A program made the translations under genes and the position numbers. A stretch of DNA of 64,000 bases, from the NCBI RefSeq assembly GCF_900099765.1, contig NZ_FNDX01000008.1, forward strand, positions 142,852 through 206,851. The letters run 5' to 3'. Numbering within the stretch: the first letter of the stretch is position 1; every line of letters begins with the position of its first letter. The notes beneath the pieces are model-generated. The model ran no database searches. It was not told the origin of the DNA and saw nothing but the letters and a program-made list of their open reading frames with translations. This document shows positions 35,473 through 45,356 of the stretch, in pieces. This stretch comes from Paenibacillus typhae. GTDB lineage: Bacteria; Bacillota; Bacilli; Paenibacillales; Paenibacillaceae.

Positions 35473-36248
35473 GACAGGCCTCTGAAGGATCTCTCTATAT
35501 AGGGTGAATCTGCGATAAAGGAGCCCAGCTTCTTGCGCACCAGATGCGGAGGATCACCATTCTGCAGGGACAGTATGCCGACCAGCAGCATCTCCATGCT
35601 GCTTAGCTCTGCACTGGCGCGGGATTTGATTTTGGAGGCGATGGGTAAAAAGATTAGATTGGCGCTGGCTACACCATACAGTGTCGCTGTAAAAGCGACT
35701 GCGATGGATGAACCAAGACCTGACGGATCGGAAAGGCTACTGAGCACATGAATAAGTCCCATGACGGTTCCGATAATCCCCATGGTCGGGGCGTACCCGC
35801 CTGCAGCTTCAAAAATTTTGGCATAACCTTCATATTTCAGCTCTTTGGCATCCATATCCAGCTCCAGAATCTGGCGTACCTGGTCCGGATCGGTGCCGTC
35901 GACGATAAGCAGCAGCCCTTCACGGGTAAAGGGATCGGGATGCTCCTCCGCCTGCTTTTCCAGTGCAAGAACACCGCCCCTCCGTGTAATGGCTGCCATC
36001 GAGATCAGCTCCTGGGCCTTATCTAAATTGGTATCAGGCTGTCTGCCAAAAGCCAGGCGCAGCGCAGCGGGAACAGAGCGCAGTCTGGAGGCGGGAAAGC
36101 TGATCAGCACCGCAGCCAGCGTACCTCCGAATACAATCAGGGCGGCGTTTGGCTGAAGCAGTCCTGACAGGTTGCCGCCTTCCCAGAAAAAACCGCCGAT
36201 AAGCGCGGCCAGTCCGGCCAGGAGGCCGATGATTGAGGTAATATCCAT
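35469..36248 (-). CDS. motA: Flagellar stator protein MotA
   Basis: MotA forms the ring of the stator that pushes on FliG. The 259 residues contain four transmembrane segments (about 5-22, 33-52, 150-172, 183-205) and the large cytoplasmic loop with basic and acidic residues for rotor contact. Recognisable blocks are GYAPTMGIIGTVMGLIHVL and SIAVAFTATLYGVASANLIFLP. It is followed by motB with a 4-base overlap, and its promoter overlaps that of uvrB. Confidence 0.93.
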   Translation of the reverse strand: MDITSIIGLLAGLAALIGGFFWEGGNLSGLLQPNAALIVFGGTLAAVLISFPASRLRSVPAALRLAFGRQPDTNLDKAQELISMAAITRRGGVLALEKQAEEHPDPFTREGLLLIVDGTDPDQVRQILELDMDAKELKYEGYAKIFEAAGGYAPTMGIIGTVMGLIHVLSSLSDPSGLGSSIAVAFTATLYGVASANLIFLPIASKIKSRASAELSSMEMLLVGILSLQNGDPPHLVRKKLGSFIADSPYIERSFRGLS

Positions 36249-36273
36249 AGGATCAGTCTCCTTAGATTTCTAT

Positions 36274-36301
36274 ATAATATGGTTTGCATCCATGTAGGCA
36301 A
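36274..36301 (-). promoter_or_regulatory. Candidate promoter of motAB
   Basis: On the minus strand TTGCCT (36301-36296) and TATTAT (36279-36274) with 16-base spacing, a sigma-A-like pair. No flagellar sigma-D pattern (TAAA-N15-GCCGATAT) was found in this gap. It overlaps the uvrB promoter. Confidence 0.5.
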
Positions 36302-36312
36302 CACTGTATAAT
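36284..36312 (+). promoter_or_regulatory. Promoter of uvrB
   Basis: TTGCAT (36284-36289) and a consensus TATAAT (36307-36312) with 17-base spacing. A second AT-rich stretch near 36383-36403 could hold another -10. Confidence 0.65.
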
Positions 36313-36317
36313 AAACG

Positions 36318-36331
36318 GGAACACGCATTCT
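36318..36331 (+). promoter_or_regulatory. Candidate LexA (DinR) operator of uvrB
   Basis: GGAACACGCATTCT matches 11 of 14 positions of the Bacillus SOS consensus CGAAC-RNRY-GTTCG, with the RNRY centre intact. It lies at the expected start of transcription, a normal repressor position. uvrB is LexA-controlled in B. subtilis. Confidence 0.45.
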
Positions 36332-36426
36332 TATCTTCCATATTTTTAAACGGTATGGGATTAGCGCAAACAGACCACAATTATAGTATATTAATATATT
36401 TTAGACGATAGAGGGGAGACGGGCAA

Positions 36427-38418
36427 ATGAGTGATATTGTCGTCAGTACGAAGACTTTTAAACTGGAGTCCGAGTATACACCCCAGGGCGATCAGCCTCA
36501 TGCCATAGAAGAATTAGTGAACGGCATCCGGCAGGGCAAGAAACACCAGACGCTGCTGGGAGCAACGGGTACAGGCAAGACCTTTACCATTGCACAAATG
36601 ATTTCCAAGCTTAACCGTCCTACGCTGGTTATTGCGCATAACAAGACGCTTGCTGCACAGCTTGCCAGTGAGTTCAAGGAGTTTTTTCCAAGCAATTCCG
36701 TCGATTACTTCGTCAGTTACTACGATTACTACCAGCCCGAAGCCTACATTCCCTCCTCCGACACTTACATCGAGAAAGATTCCAGCATTAATGAAGAGAT
36801 AGATAAGCTGCGCCACTCGGCAACGAGCTCTTTGTTTGAACGGCGTGACGTTATTATTGTGGCAAGCGTATCGTGTATTTACGGTCTCGGATCGCCGCAG
36901 GAATACGGTAGCCTTCTGCTCTCCTTACGTGTCGGAATGGAGAAGCCGCGCAACCAGATTCTGAGCCGGCTGGTGGATATCCAGTACCAGCGCAATGATA
37001 TGAACTTCGTGCGCGGTACCTTCCGCGTACGCGGTGATGTCATCGAAATCTTCCCGGCTTCCCAGGGCGAGCACGCCATCCGGGTTGAGCTGTTCGGGGA
37101 TGAGATTGAACGGATCACCGAAATTGATGTGCTGACCGGGGAGCTGATCGGCGAGCGCGATCATATTGCGATTTTTCCGGCCTCTCACTTTGTTACCCAG
37201 GAAGAGACGATGCGAGTCGCCCTGGTCAATATTGAGCGGGAGCTGGAGGAGCGTCTGGCCGTTCTGCGGGATGCAGGCAAGCTGCTTGAGGCGCAGCGGC
37301 TGGAACAGCGGACACGCTACGATATTGAGATGATGAAGGAGGTCGGCTTCTGCTCCGGGATCGAGAACTATTCAGGGCCGCTGACCTTCCGTGAACCGGG
37401 AGCTACCCCGTACACGCTGCTGGATTACTTCCCGGACGACATGCTGATTGTAATTGATGAGTCCCATGTAACGCTGCCGCAGATCCGGGCCATGTATAAC
37501 GGTGACCGGGCGCGTAAGACCGTACTTGTTGAGCACGGCTTCCGCCTGCCGTCTGCGCTGGATAACCGGCCGCTGCAGTTTGAGGAGTTCGAAGACAAGG
37601 TGAACCAGATTGTGTACGTCTCGGCAACGCCGGGGCCTTACGAAATGGAACATTGCGAGACAATGGTACAGCAGATCATCCGGCCTACCGGCCTGCTCGA
37701 TCCTATTATCGAGGTCCGGCCGACGGAAGGCCAGATCGATGATCTGATCAATGAGATCCGTGAACGTGTAGCACGGGACGAACGGGTACTAGTGACCACG
37801 CTGACCAAGAAGATGTCGGAGGATCTGACCGATTACTTCAAGGAAATCGGCATCAAGGTCCGCTATATGCACTCCGACATCAAGACGCTCGAACGGATGG
37901 CCATCCTGCGCGATCTCCGGCTCGGTACGTTCCATGTCCTTGTGGGTATTAACTTGTTAAGAGAGGGTCTCGACCTTCCCGAAGTATCTCTGGTTGCTAT
38001 TCTTGACGCTGATAAGGAGGGCTTCCTCCGTTCGGAGCGTTCCCTGATCCAGACAATCGGCCGTGCGGCCCGTAACTCGGGCGGCCGGGTCATTATGTAC
38101 GGGGACCGTATTACCGAGTCGATGGAGAAGGCCATCAGTGAAACCGAGCGCCGCCGCGCCATTCAGATCGCTTATAACGAGAAGCACGGTATTACACCAA
38201 CGACGATCAACAAGAAGGTCCGTGAGATCATCGAGGCCACCAAGGTGGCCGAATCCAAGGCCGAGTACCTCACCGGTGCCGGAGGCAAGCTGAGCAAGAA
38301 AGACAAGCAGAGCCTGATGCAGCGTCTGGAGGCAGAGATGAAGGACGCCGCCAAGAACCTGCAATTCGAGCGCGCCGCTGAGCTGCGCGACGCATTGCTG
38401 GAGCTGCGCGCCGAGTAA
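36427..38418 (+). CDS. uvrB: Excinuclease ABC subunit B
   Basis: UvrB is the damage-verifying helicase-like subunit of nucleotide excision repair. The 663 residues have Walker A GATGTGKT at 45-52, the beta-hairpin region [12 protein letters not shown], the DEAD-type motif [10 protein letters not shown], helicase motifs [16 protein letters not shown] and QTIGRAARN, and the C-terminal UVR domain ([20 protein letters not shown]) that contacts UvrC. Ribosome binding site GAGGGGAG precedes the ATG. A terminator follows the gene, so the downstream uvrA is probably transcribed separately in part. Confidence 0.97.
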   Translation: MSDIVVSTKTFKLESEYTPQGDQPHAIEELVNGIRQGKKHQTLLGATGTGKTFTIAQMISKLNRPTLVIAHNKTLAAQLASEFKEFFPSNSVDYFVSYYDYYQPEAYIPSSDTYIEKDSSINEEIDKLRHSATSSLFERRDVIIVASVSCIYGLGSPQEYGSLLLSLRVGMEKPRNQILSRLVDIQYQRNDMNFVRGTFRVRGDVIEIFPASQGEHAIRVELFGDEIERITEIDVLTGELIGERDHIAIFPASHFVTQEETMRVALVNIERELEERLAVLRDAGKLLEAQRLEQRTRYDIEMMKEVGFCSGIENYSGPLTFREPGATPYTLLDYFPDDMLIVIDESHVTLPQIRAMYNGDRARKTVLVEHGFRLPSALDNRPLQFEEFEDKVNQIVYVSATPGPYEMEHCETMVQQIIRPTGLLDPIIEVRPTEGQIDDLINEIRERVARDERVLVTTLTKKMSEDLTDYFKEIGIKVRYMHSDIKTLERMAILRDLRLGTFHVLVGINLLREGLDLPEVSLVAILDADKEGFLRSERSLIQTIGRAARNSGGRVIMYGDRITESMEKAISETERRRAIQIAYNEKHGITPTTINKKVREIIEATKVAESKAEYLTGAGGKLSKKDKQSLMQRLEAEMKDAAKNLQFERAAELRDALLELRAE

Positions 38419-38438
38419 GGTCACACCACGTATTCAAC

Positions 38439-38467
38439 AGAACGGCTCTTTCCCGGCCGTTCTTTTT
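38439..38467 (+). terminator. Terminator after uvrB
   Basis: AGAACGGC pairs with GCCGTTCT around TCTTTCCCG, then T5. It separates uvrB from uvrA. Confidence 0.8.
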
Positions 38468-38501
38468 AGATAAGCAGAACACATTAATGCGCTATGTATT
38501 T

Positions 38502-38618
38502 GCGCATCCCGAAGGGACAGCTCCGCAGTTGAAGCTCTTGGCGCATTCCGGAGGAACAGCCCTGCAGTTAAGGTGCTTTGCGCATTCCGAAGGAACAGCC
38601 CCCGGAGCGCCTAAAGTT
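38502..38618. repeat. Tandem 39-base repeats, three units
   Basis: Units begin at 38502, 38541 and 38580, each opening GCGCATYCCGRAGGRACAGC; the first two are full 39-base copies continuing with a CTGCAGTTRAG-like segment, and the third runs into the larger duplicated block. The copies are similar but not identical. There are no unique spacers, so this is not a CRISPR array. Confidence 0.8.
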
Positions 38619-39003
38619 CAAGCGGTCCCGCAGGGACAAGCAATCCCAGCACCGCAGTAACTAAGTCCGGCTAACCCGGCTCCCTTGCCAACCTTGCGGG
38701 TGTCCAGAGGGTGCAACCCTTGGGGCCCTCCCTTGGCTAAGGGAGGGTTTGGGAGGGATCGAAAATGTTTTCCCAAAATATTTCCGCATTTTATATTTTG
38801 GAAGGAACAGCCCCCCGGAGCGCCGAAGTTCCAGCGGTCCCGCAGGGACAAGCGATCCCAGCACCGCAGTAACTAAGTCCGGCTAACCCAACTCCCTCGC
38901 CAAACCTTGCGGGTGTCCAGAGGGTGCAACCCTTGGGGCCCTCCCTTGGCAAGGGAGGGTTTGGGAGGGATCGAAAATGTTTTCCCAAAATATTTCCGCA
39001 TTT
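38589..39003. repeat. Tandem duplication of a block of about 203 bases between uvrB and uvrA
   Basis: Copy 1 (about 38589-38791) and copy 2 (about 38801-39003) lie head to tail with a period of about 212 bases. By eye they differ at only about ten positions, and the last 100 bases are the same except for a 2-base deletion. Each copy carries a palindrome CCCTCCCTT..AAGGGAGGG and a GTCCC-GCA-GGGAC hairpin. The right edge of copy 2 reaches the uvrA ribosome binding site, and the same edge in copy 1 is followed by a similar TTGGAAGG. No gene is supported in this 604-base gap. Confidence 0.85.
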
Positions 39004-39022
39004 AAAATTGGAGGTTTTACCG

Positions 39023-41899
39023 TTGGCGAACGAAAACATAATCATCAAAGGCGCGCGAGCGCACAATCTCAAGAACATCGACGTAACGATCCCGCGGGAC
39101 CGCTTCGTTGTGCTGACGGGACTTAGCGGCTCCGGCAAATCATCGCTGGCGTTCGATACGATCTATGCCGAAGGACAACGGCGTTACGTGGAGTCTCTTT
39201 CCGCGTATGCCCGCCAGTTCCTCGGCCAGATGGAGAAGCCGGATGTCGATTCCATCGACGGCCTGTCCCCGGCAATTTCAATTGACCAGAAGACAACCAG
39301 CCGCAACCCGCGTTCGACGGTGGGAACAGTAACCGAAATCTATGATTACCTGCGCCTGCTGTTTGCCCGGATCGGCCGTCCGCATTGCCCGGATCACGGT
39401 ATCGAGATTACCTCGCAGACCGTTGAGCAGATGGTGGACCGGATTATGCAGTATCCGGAGAAGACCCGGCTGCAAATCCTAGCCCCGGTTATTTCTGGCC
39501 GCAAAGGCGAGCATAAAGGACTGTTCAGCGACATTTCCAAGCAGGGCTTTGTCCGCGTACGGGTGGATGGAGAGCTGCGTGAGGTTACAGAAGAAATTGA
39601 GCTGGAAAAAAATAAAAAGCATACCATCGAGGTCGTCGTCGACCGTATCGTCATCAAGGACGATGTGCAGACCCGGCTGACCGATTCCCTTGAAACAGCG
39701 CTCAAGCTGTCCGGCGGCCAGATTCTGGTCGATATTATCGGCCAGGAGGAGCTGCTGTTCAGCTCGAATTTTGCTTGCCCGGTGTGCGGCTTCAGCATCG
39801 AGGAGCTGGCTCCGCGGATGTTCTCCTTCAACAGTCCTTTCGGGGCTTGCCCTGAATGTGACGGACTTGGAGTAAACATGGTAGTAGACCCGGACCTGCT
39901 GATTCCTGACCCGGAGAAGTCAGTGGAGGACGGTGCCTTTCTGGCCTGGACAGGCAGCACCTCCAACTACTACCCGCAGTTTCTGAAATCGGTCTGTGAG
40001 CATTTCAAGATTCCCCAGAACGTGCCGGTTAGCACGCTGACGCCGGAGCAGATGAACAAGCTGCTGTACGGCACAGGCAGCGAGAAGATCCGCTTCCGGT
40101 ATGAAAATGATTTTGGCCAGAAGAAGGATGCGCTTGTTGCCTTCGAGGGGATTATACCGAACCTGGAACGGCGCTACCGGGATACTGCATCTGAAGGAAT
40201 CCGCGAGTTTATCGAAGGCTTCATGAGCGCCAAGCCTTGTCATGTATGTAAAGGTAAACGCCTGAAGAAGGAAATCCTTGCAGTAACCATTAACGACCGG
40301 AATGTGGCGGATGTTACAGACCTGTCCATCGGGGACTGCCAGGAGTTCTTCGGAAGCCTTGTACTGAATGAAAAAGAAACAGCCATCGCCCACCTGATCC
40401 TCAAGGAGATCAGCAGCCGGCTTGGCTTCCTGGTTAATGTCGGCCTGAACTATCTGACGCTCAGCCGTGCAGCCGGTTCACTCTCCGGGGGGGAAGCGCA
40501 GCGGATCAGGCTGGCAACCCAGATCGGCTCCAGTCTGATGGGCGTCCTGTACATTCTGGATGAGCCGAGCATCGGCCTGCATCAGCGGGATAATGACCGG
40601 CTGATCTCCACTTTGGCCCATATGCGTGATCTCGGAAATACACTGATTGTAGTGGAGCATGACGAGGATACAATGATGGCTGCAGATTATATCATCGACA
40701 TCGGCCCCGGCGCGGGGATTCATGGCGGCAGTGTAATTGCCCAGGGTACGCCGCAGGAGATTATGAATGATCCGAATTCCCTCACCGGCGAATATCTCAG
40801 CGGGCGCAAGTTCATTCCGGTAACCTCCAAGCGGCGGGCTACGGATGACCGCTGGATCGAAATCCGCGGCGCTAAAGAGAATAATCTGAAGAATGTTAAT
40901 GTGAAGATCCCGCTGGGTGTGTTTACCGCAGTAACCGGGGTCTCCGGCTCCGGGAAGTCCTCACTGGTGAACGAGATTCTGTACAAGAGCCTTGCCCGCC
41001 AGCTGAACAGAGCCGTGAAGGTACGCCCGGGTCTGCATAAGGAAATCCGCGGCCTGGAGAATCTGGATAAGGTTATCGAGATCGACCAGTCGCCGATCGG
41101 GCGCACTCCGAGATCCAACCCGGCTACTTATACCGGCGTATTCGATGATATCCGCGACCTGTTCTCGAAGACCAACGAAGCTAAGGTGCGCGGCTTCCAG
41201 AAGGGACGCTTCAGCTTCAACGTCAAGGGCGGCCGCTGTGAGGCCTGCCGCGGGGACGGGATTATTAAGATTGAAATGCACTTCCTGCCGGATGTCTACG
41301 TGCCTTGCGAAGTATGCAAAGGCAAACGGTACAACCGGGAAACGCTGGAGGTCAAATATAAAGGCAAGAGCATTGCCGACGTATTGGAGATGACCGTAGA
41401 GGATGCAACGGAATTCTTCAAAAACATTCCGAAAATCCACCGTAAAATGCAGACCCTGCTGGATGTCGGACTCGGTTATATCAACATCGGCCAGCCTGGG
41501 ACAACCCTGTCCGGCGGTGAGGCACAGCGTGTGAAGCTGGCTTCCGAGCTGTACCGCCGCAGCACAGGCAAGACGCTCTACATTCTGGATGAGCCGACAA
41601 CCGGGCTGCACGTGGACGATATCGGCCGCTTGCTGGAGGTATTACACCGCCTGGTGGATTCCGGCGAATCCGTGCTGGTCATCGAGCATAACCTCGACGT
41701 CATCAAGACGGCAGACTATATCATTGATATGGGGCCGGAAGGCGGCAGCGGCGGCGGAACGGTACTGGCAACAGGCACACCGGAGAAGCTGATTACTGTC
41801 GAGGAGTCCTATACCGGCAGATACCTGAAGCCGATCCTGATCCGTGATACCGAGCGGACAGAGGCATTACAGCTTCAGGAGTCTGAGACGACGGTATAG
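39023..41899 (+). CDS. uvrA: Excinuclease ABC subunit A
   Basis: UvrA is the damage-sensing ABC ATPase of excision repair. The start is TTG 39023 (958 residues, [20 protein letters not shown]), since GGAGG at 39010-39014 is 8 bases upstream; the frame stays open into the upstream repeat but that extension does not fit the family. Two Walker A motifs (GLSGSGKSS and GVSGSGKSS), two signatures (LSGGEAQR twice) and CxxC zinc pairs (CPVC...CPEC; CEAC...CEVC) are intact. It differs from the usual uvrBA arrangement in having a 600-base gap before it. Confidence 0.97.
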   Translation: MANENIIIKGARAHNLKNIDVTIPRDRFVVLTGLSGSGKSSLAFDTIYAEGQRRYVESLSAYARQFLGQMEKPDVDSIDGLSPAISIDQKTTSRNPRSTVGTVTEIYDYLRLLFARIGRPHCPDHGIEITSQTVEQMVDRIMQYPEKTRLQILAPVISGRKGEHKGLFSDISKQGFVRVRVDGELREVTEEIELEKNKKHTIEVVVDRIVIKDDVQTRLTDSLETALKLSGGQILVDIIGQEELLFSSNFACPVCGFSIEELAPRMFSFNSPFGACPECDGLGVNMVVDPDLLIPDPEKSVEDGAFLAWTGSTSNYYPQFLKSVCEHFKIPQNVPVSTLTPEQMNKLLYGTGSEKIRFRYENDFGQKKDALVAFEGIIPNLERRYRDTASEGIREFIEGFMSAKPCHVCKGKRLKKEILAVTINDRNVADVTDLSIGDCQEFFGSLVLNEKETAIAHLILKEISSRLGFLVNVGLNYLTLSRAAGSLSGGEAQRIRLATQIGSSLMGVLYILDEPSIGLHQRDNDRLISTLAHMRDLGNTLIVVEHDEDTMMAADYIIDIGPGAGIHGGSVIAQGTPQEIMNDPNSLTGEYLSGRKFIPVTSKRRATDDRWIEIRGAKENNLKNVNVKIPLGVFTAVTGVSGSGKSSLVNEILYKSLARQLNRAVKVRPGLHKEIRGLENLDKVIEIDQSPIGRTPRSNPATYTGVFDDIRDLFSKTNEAKVRGFQKGRFSFNVKGGRCEACRGDGIIKIEMHFLPDVYVPCEVCKGKRYNRETLEVKYKGKSIADVLEMTVEDATEFFKNIPKIHRKMQTLLDVGLGYINIGQPGTTLSGGEAQRVKLASELYRRSTGKTLYILDEPTTGLHVDDIGRLLEVLHRLVDSGESVLVIEHNLDVIKTADYIIDMGPEGGSGGGTVLATGTPEKLITVEESYTGRYLKPILIRDTERTEALQLQESETTV

Positions 41900-41968
41900 A
41901 GCGGAGCAGCGGTTTTCTTTTGCAGATGAAATACGTTGTACATTCGAGATAAGATAGGCTGTAACACA

Positions 41969-42002
41969 GAACGCTGCAGACGGGTATCCGTTTGCGGCGT
42001 TC
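41969..42002. repeat. Strong 15-bp hairpin downstream of uvrA
   Basis: GAACGCTGCAGACGG pairs with CCGTTTGCGGCGTTC around GTAT, with two G-T pairs. No T-run follows on either strand, so it may not be a standard terminator; it may protect the uvrA 3' end or be a repeat element. It lies in the 274-base uvrA-to-small-gene gap. Confidence 0.6.
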
Positions 42003-42087
42003 AATTAAGAAAATCACATTTATCACTAGATAAGAGCGCCGAATAATAATTTTTTACAACAATTGCAGCTTTTTTAGCGATTTTCTA

Positions 42088-42116
42088 TTGCGCCGGGCAA
42101 TTGGTAGCGATAACAT
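42088..42116 (+). promoter_or_regulatory. Candidate promoter of the small membrane protein gene
   Basis: TTGCGC (42088-42093) and TAACAT (42111-42116) with 17-base spacing, about 58 bases before the start codon. Confidence 0.35.
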
Positions 42117-42173
42117 AAGGGTAGATATGGATTAGATGAACCTGCTTGTCAACCCTTTTGAGGAGGTAATGCC

Positions 42174-42383
42174 ATGCTGCTGGCAGAAGCTGCTGTGCAA
42201 GAACCGTCTAAATTTCATACCTTTGATCTCTTTATGATTGCCTTTACCATTCTGATTTTTATCGGTGTCATCCGTCTGCTCCGCGCTCCCCAGAAAAATA
42301 AATTTGCAATCGCTTTTGGTGTAGTCAGCCTGCTCGTGTTTGCCGTTTCGGATTATGCGATGATTATGAACTGGCTGAGCTGA
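42174..42383 (+). CDS. Small membrane protein, DUF2759-like
   Basis: This 69-residue protein has two hydrophobic helices (about residues 19-36 and 43-62) joined by a short basic loop (RAPQKNKF). The ribosome binding site is excellent (GAGGAGG, 42160-42166) and the gene has its own terminator, so it is probably real and expressed. The layout is like the YqgW/DUF2759 group of Bacilli, whose role is unknown; the family call is weak. Confidence 0.7.
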   Translation: MLLAEAAVQEPSKFHTFDLFMIAFTILIFIGVIRLLRAPQKNKFAIAFGVVSLLVFAVSDYAMIMNWLS

Positions 42384-42441
42384 GCTTAGAGGGTACGAGA
42401 CTCGATGATGTTTGTTCAAACTTCATAATGTGCACAAGCCT

Positions 42442-42485
42442 AAGACTCCTTTTAACGCTGCCAGCGTGGATAAAGGTGTCTTTTT
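42442..42485 (+). terminator. Terminator after the small membrane protein gene
   Basis: AAGAC.CCTTT and ACGCT pair with AGCGT and AAAGG.GTCTT around GCC, then T5. Confidence 0.75.
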
Positions 42486-42625
42486 AATATATTTGACATG
42501 AATCAGCTCTGATTCTTCCAAGATAAATGTTGGCAAACGGATGGCGTACAGATGTGATATTTGATACAATTAATAAGTTAAAGGTTTGGAAATGACCCGC
42601 AAAACAGCGGTTTGGGAGGATATAA

Positions 42626-45145
42626 ATGAACGAGCAAGGAATACGCAGAGAAGACGTGGAGCTGCTGGCTCCGGCCGGTGACTGGGATTGTATGCGTGCA
42701 GCAGTGGCGAACGGTGCGGATGCGGTCTTTTTTGGCGTAGAGAAGTTTAATGCACGGGCGAGAGCCAACAACTTCCGCATGGACGAGCTGCCGGAGATTA
42801 TGGCATTTCTTCATAGCTATGGAGTGAAGGGCTTTTTGACGTTTAATATACTGGTGTTTGAAAACGAGCTGGCGGATGCCAAGGAACTGATCGACGCTTG
42901 TATCGACGCAGGCGTGGACGCAGTGATTGTGCAGGATTTGGGGCTGGTGCGGATGATTCGCGAGATTTCTCCGGACTTCCCGATTCACGGCTCGACACAA
43001 ATGACGATTACTTCACCGGAAGCGGTGGAGTTCACCAAGCCTTGGGGTATGGAACGTGTGGTTCTCGGGCGTGAAAATAACCTGAAGCAGATCAAGACCA
43101 TCGGGGATCAGGCCCGCCTGCCGATGGAAGTGTTTGTGCATGGTGCTCTCTGCGTTTCTTACTCCGGTCAATGCCTGACCTCGGAAATGTGGGGCGGACG
43201 GTCTGCGAACCGTGGTGAATGCGCCCAGGCCTGCCGGCTTCCGTATGATCTGATGGTGGATGGCGTTGTTCAACCGATGGGTGATGTGACCTATCTGCTG
43301 TCTCCTAAGGATCTGGCGGCGATTGACCTGATGCCTGAGCTGATTGAGGCCGGTGTAACCTCGTTCAAAATTGAGGGACGGCTCAAAAGCCCGGAATACG
43401 TGGCCAATGTGGTGAGTAAATACCGCAAGGCGATTGACCGGTATTTTGAAGGCAGCTGGTCGCCGACTTCCAAGGAGGATATGCGTGAGCTGCAGCAGAG
43501 CTTTTCCCGCGGTTTTACACATGGCTTCCTGGAAGGCACAAACAACAAGAAGCTGGTGGATGGGACTTTTCCAAAAAGCCGCGGTGTGTACATGGGAACA
43601 GTCGAGCAGATTCTGCGCGATGGCGTTGTCTGCCGCATTCATGCTCCGCTCAAACGCGGAGACGGGATTGTATTTGACGCCGGTGATCCGACCAAGAAGG
43701 AAGAAGGCGGACGCGTCTATGACCTGCGCCGCAAAGGCGTGAAGCTGGAAGGCGAAGCCGGGGAAGGCTGGATCGTTGACATCGTGCCCGGCCGTAACGA
43801 TGTGGATCTGCGCAGACTGCATGTCGGTGACCGCATCTGGAAGACGAATGATCCGGCGCTCGACAAGTCGCTGCGCCAGTCCTATGAAACCGAGAAGCCG
43901 TACCGCGTCTTCCCGGTACATGTGAAGGTCGAGGGCCGCGCAGGCGAGCCGCTGGCCACCTGGTGGACCGACGTTCAGAAGAACGTTACGGTCCAAGTGA
44001 ATTCGGAGCTGCTGCTGGAAGCCGCGCAGAAGCGCCCGATGGATACCGCCCTGCTGGAAGAACAATTCGGCCGCCTTGGCGGGACCGTGTTCCAGCTTGA
44101 GGCGCTTGAGTCGCACCTGGAAGGCGACGTGATCGTGCCTATGCGCGAGCTCAACAGCATCCGCCGCCAGGCGGTGGAGCTGCTTGCCGGCGAGCGCCCG
44201 AAGCCGCCCGTCTACGTGAAACGGGCGGTAGAGGTTTACGGCGACGCTGCCCGCAGGGGCGACGCCGGGGTGCGCGGTGAAGCGGAGCTAACCGCGCTGT
44301 GCCGCAGCCTGCCGCAGGTGCAGGCTGCGCTCGAAGCCGGCGTAACGAACATTTACGCCGACTTCGAGTTCATCAAGCAGTTCCCGGCAGCGGTAGACGC
44401 TGTACGGGCTGCGGGAGCCAGCATCGCGCTGGCCACGCCGCGCATCCATATGCCGGGCGAGAACGGCTACCACGCCAATATTCTACGCCTGCAGCCGGAT
44501 GCCGTGCTGGTACGCAATACAGGCGCGTTGTACTACTATCTCAAGCACCGGATGGAGCACCCGGATGCTAAGCATCCGCGCCTGATCGGTGACTTCTCGC
44601 TGAATATCGCCAACCACAAAGCGGTTGACCTGTTCCTCGAAGCCGGTCTGGATACAGTAACACCTTCCTATGACCTGAACATTCAGCAGATGGTCGACCT
44701 GCTTGGACGCAGTGATACCTCGCGTATGGAGGTCGTCATTCATCAGCATCTGCCGATGTTCCACACCGAGCACTGTGTATACTGTACCTTTATGAGTGAA
44801 GGCACCAACTACACGAACTGCGGCCGCCCTTGCGAAGAGCAGCGCGCTTCTCTGCAGGACCGGATCGGCATGTCCCATCCTGTCCGTGTGGACGAAGGCT
44901 GCCGCAACACGGTATATAATGCAGTGGAGCAGTCCGGTGCAGAATATCTGAATAATTTCCGTGACCTGGGCGTATCCTCCTTCCGGGTGGAGTTCCTGGA
45001 AGAAACGCCGGAGCAGGTGGCAGAGGTCATCAGCCTTTACACCCGTGCCCTGCGTGGTGAAATCTCCGGTACCCAGGTCTGGAAGAGCCTTAAGGCGACT
45101 AATCAGCTTGGTGTAACACGCGGACAGCTGGTTAACGCTAAGTAA
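42626..45145 (+). CDS. Peptidase U32-family protein with C-terminal extension, RlhA-like
   Basis: U32 proteins of this long type include E. coli RlhA, which hydroxylates 23S rRNA; others act on tRNA. The 839 residues start with VELLAPAGDWDCMRAAVANG, and the U32 core carries GRENNLKQI, EVFVHGALCVSYSGQC and four conserved cysteines (GQCLTS, GECAQACRLP), likely an iron-sulfur site. A middle DUF3656-like region (about 380-560) follows, then a second U32-like part with its own cysteines (HCVYC, NCGRPCEEQR). Protease activity is doubtful for this group. Ribosome binding site GGGAGGA. It is monocistronic. Confidence 0.88.
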   Translation: MNEQGIRREDVELLAPAGDWDCMRAAVANGADAVFFGVEKFNARARANNFRMDELPEIMAFLHSYGVKGFLTFNILVFENELADAKELIDACIDAGVDAVIVQDLGLVRMIREISPDFPIHGSTQMTITSPEAVEFTKPWGMERVVLGRENNLKQIKTIGDQARLPMEVFVHGALCVSYSGQCLTSEMWGGRSANRGECAQACRLPYDLMVDGVVQPMGDVTYLLSPKDLAAIDLMPELIEAGVTSFKIEGRLKSPEYVANVVSKYRKAIDRYFEGSWSPTSKEDMRELQQSFSRGFTHGFLEGTNNKKLVDGTFPKSRGVYMGTVEQILRDGVVCRIHAPLKRGDGIVFDAGDPTKKEEGGRVYDLRRKGVKLEGEAGEGWIVDIVPGRNDVDLRRLHVGDRIWKTNDPALDKSLRQSYETEKPYRVFPVHVKVEGRAGEPLATWWTDVQKNVTVQVNSELLLEAAQKRPMDTALLEEQFGRLGGTVFQLEALESHLEGDVIVPMRELNSIRRQAVELLAGERPKPPVYVKRAVEVYGDAARRGDAGVRGEAELTALCRSLPQVQAALEAGVTNIYADFEFIKQFPAAVDAVRAAGASIALATPRIHMPGENGYHANILRLQPDAVLVRNTGALYYYLKHRMEHPDAKHPRLIGDFSLNIANHKAVDLFLEAGLDTVTPSYDLNIQQMVDLLGRSDTSRMEVVIHQHLPMFHTEHCVYCTFMSEGTNYTNCGRPCEEQRASLQDRIGMSHPVRVDEGCRNTVYNAVEQSGAEYLNNFRDLGVSSFRVEFLEETPEQVAEVISLYTRALRGEISGTQVWKSLKATNQLGVTRGQLVNAK

Positions 45146-45160
45146 GTCTAAATATTATAT

Positions 45161-45219
45161 AGAACCAGGACCGCTAAAGGGCAGTTATGTCATAGCTTGA
45201 GCGCCTCCTGGTTCTTTTT
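45161..45219 (+). terminator. Terminator after the U32 gene
   Basis: AGAACCAGGA pairs with TCCTGGTTCT (10 bp, perfect) around a 35-base loop, then T5. The long loop is unusual. Confidence 0.75.
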
Positions 45220-45281
45220 GTATAAACCGCCTTAATTCCTAACATATAACAATATAACTGCCAAAAACCTTCCTGAACTGC

Positions 45282-45287
45282 TATAAT
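45282..45287 (+). promoter_or_regulatory. Candidate -10 box of the uridylyltransferase gene
   Basis: Consensus TATAAT, 70 bases before the ATG. The best -35 is CTGCCA at 45258-45263 with 18-base spacing. Confidence 0.45.
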
Positions 45288-45356
45288 GAAATTTATTATG
45301 CCAAGTTTCACGAGAACTGTAGCGGCGCTAAAGAACTGAACAGAAGGAGCTATGTC

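Noticed and set aside
38502..39003. CRISPR-like array
   Set aside because: The repeats are tandem without unique spacers, and there are no cas genes.
38924..39022. N-terminal extension of UvrA through the second repeat copy
   Set aside because: The frame is open, but UvrA family proteins start near [15 protein letters not shown], and the TTG at 39023 has an ideal ribosome binding site.
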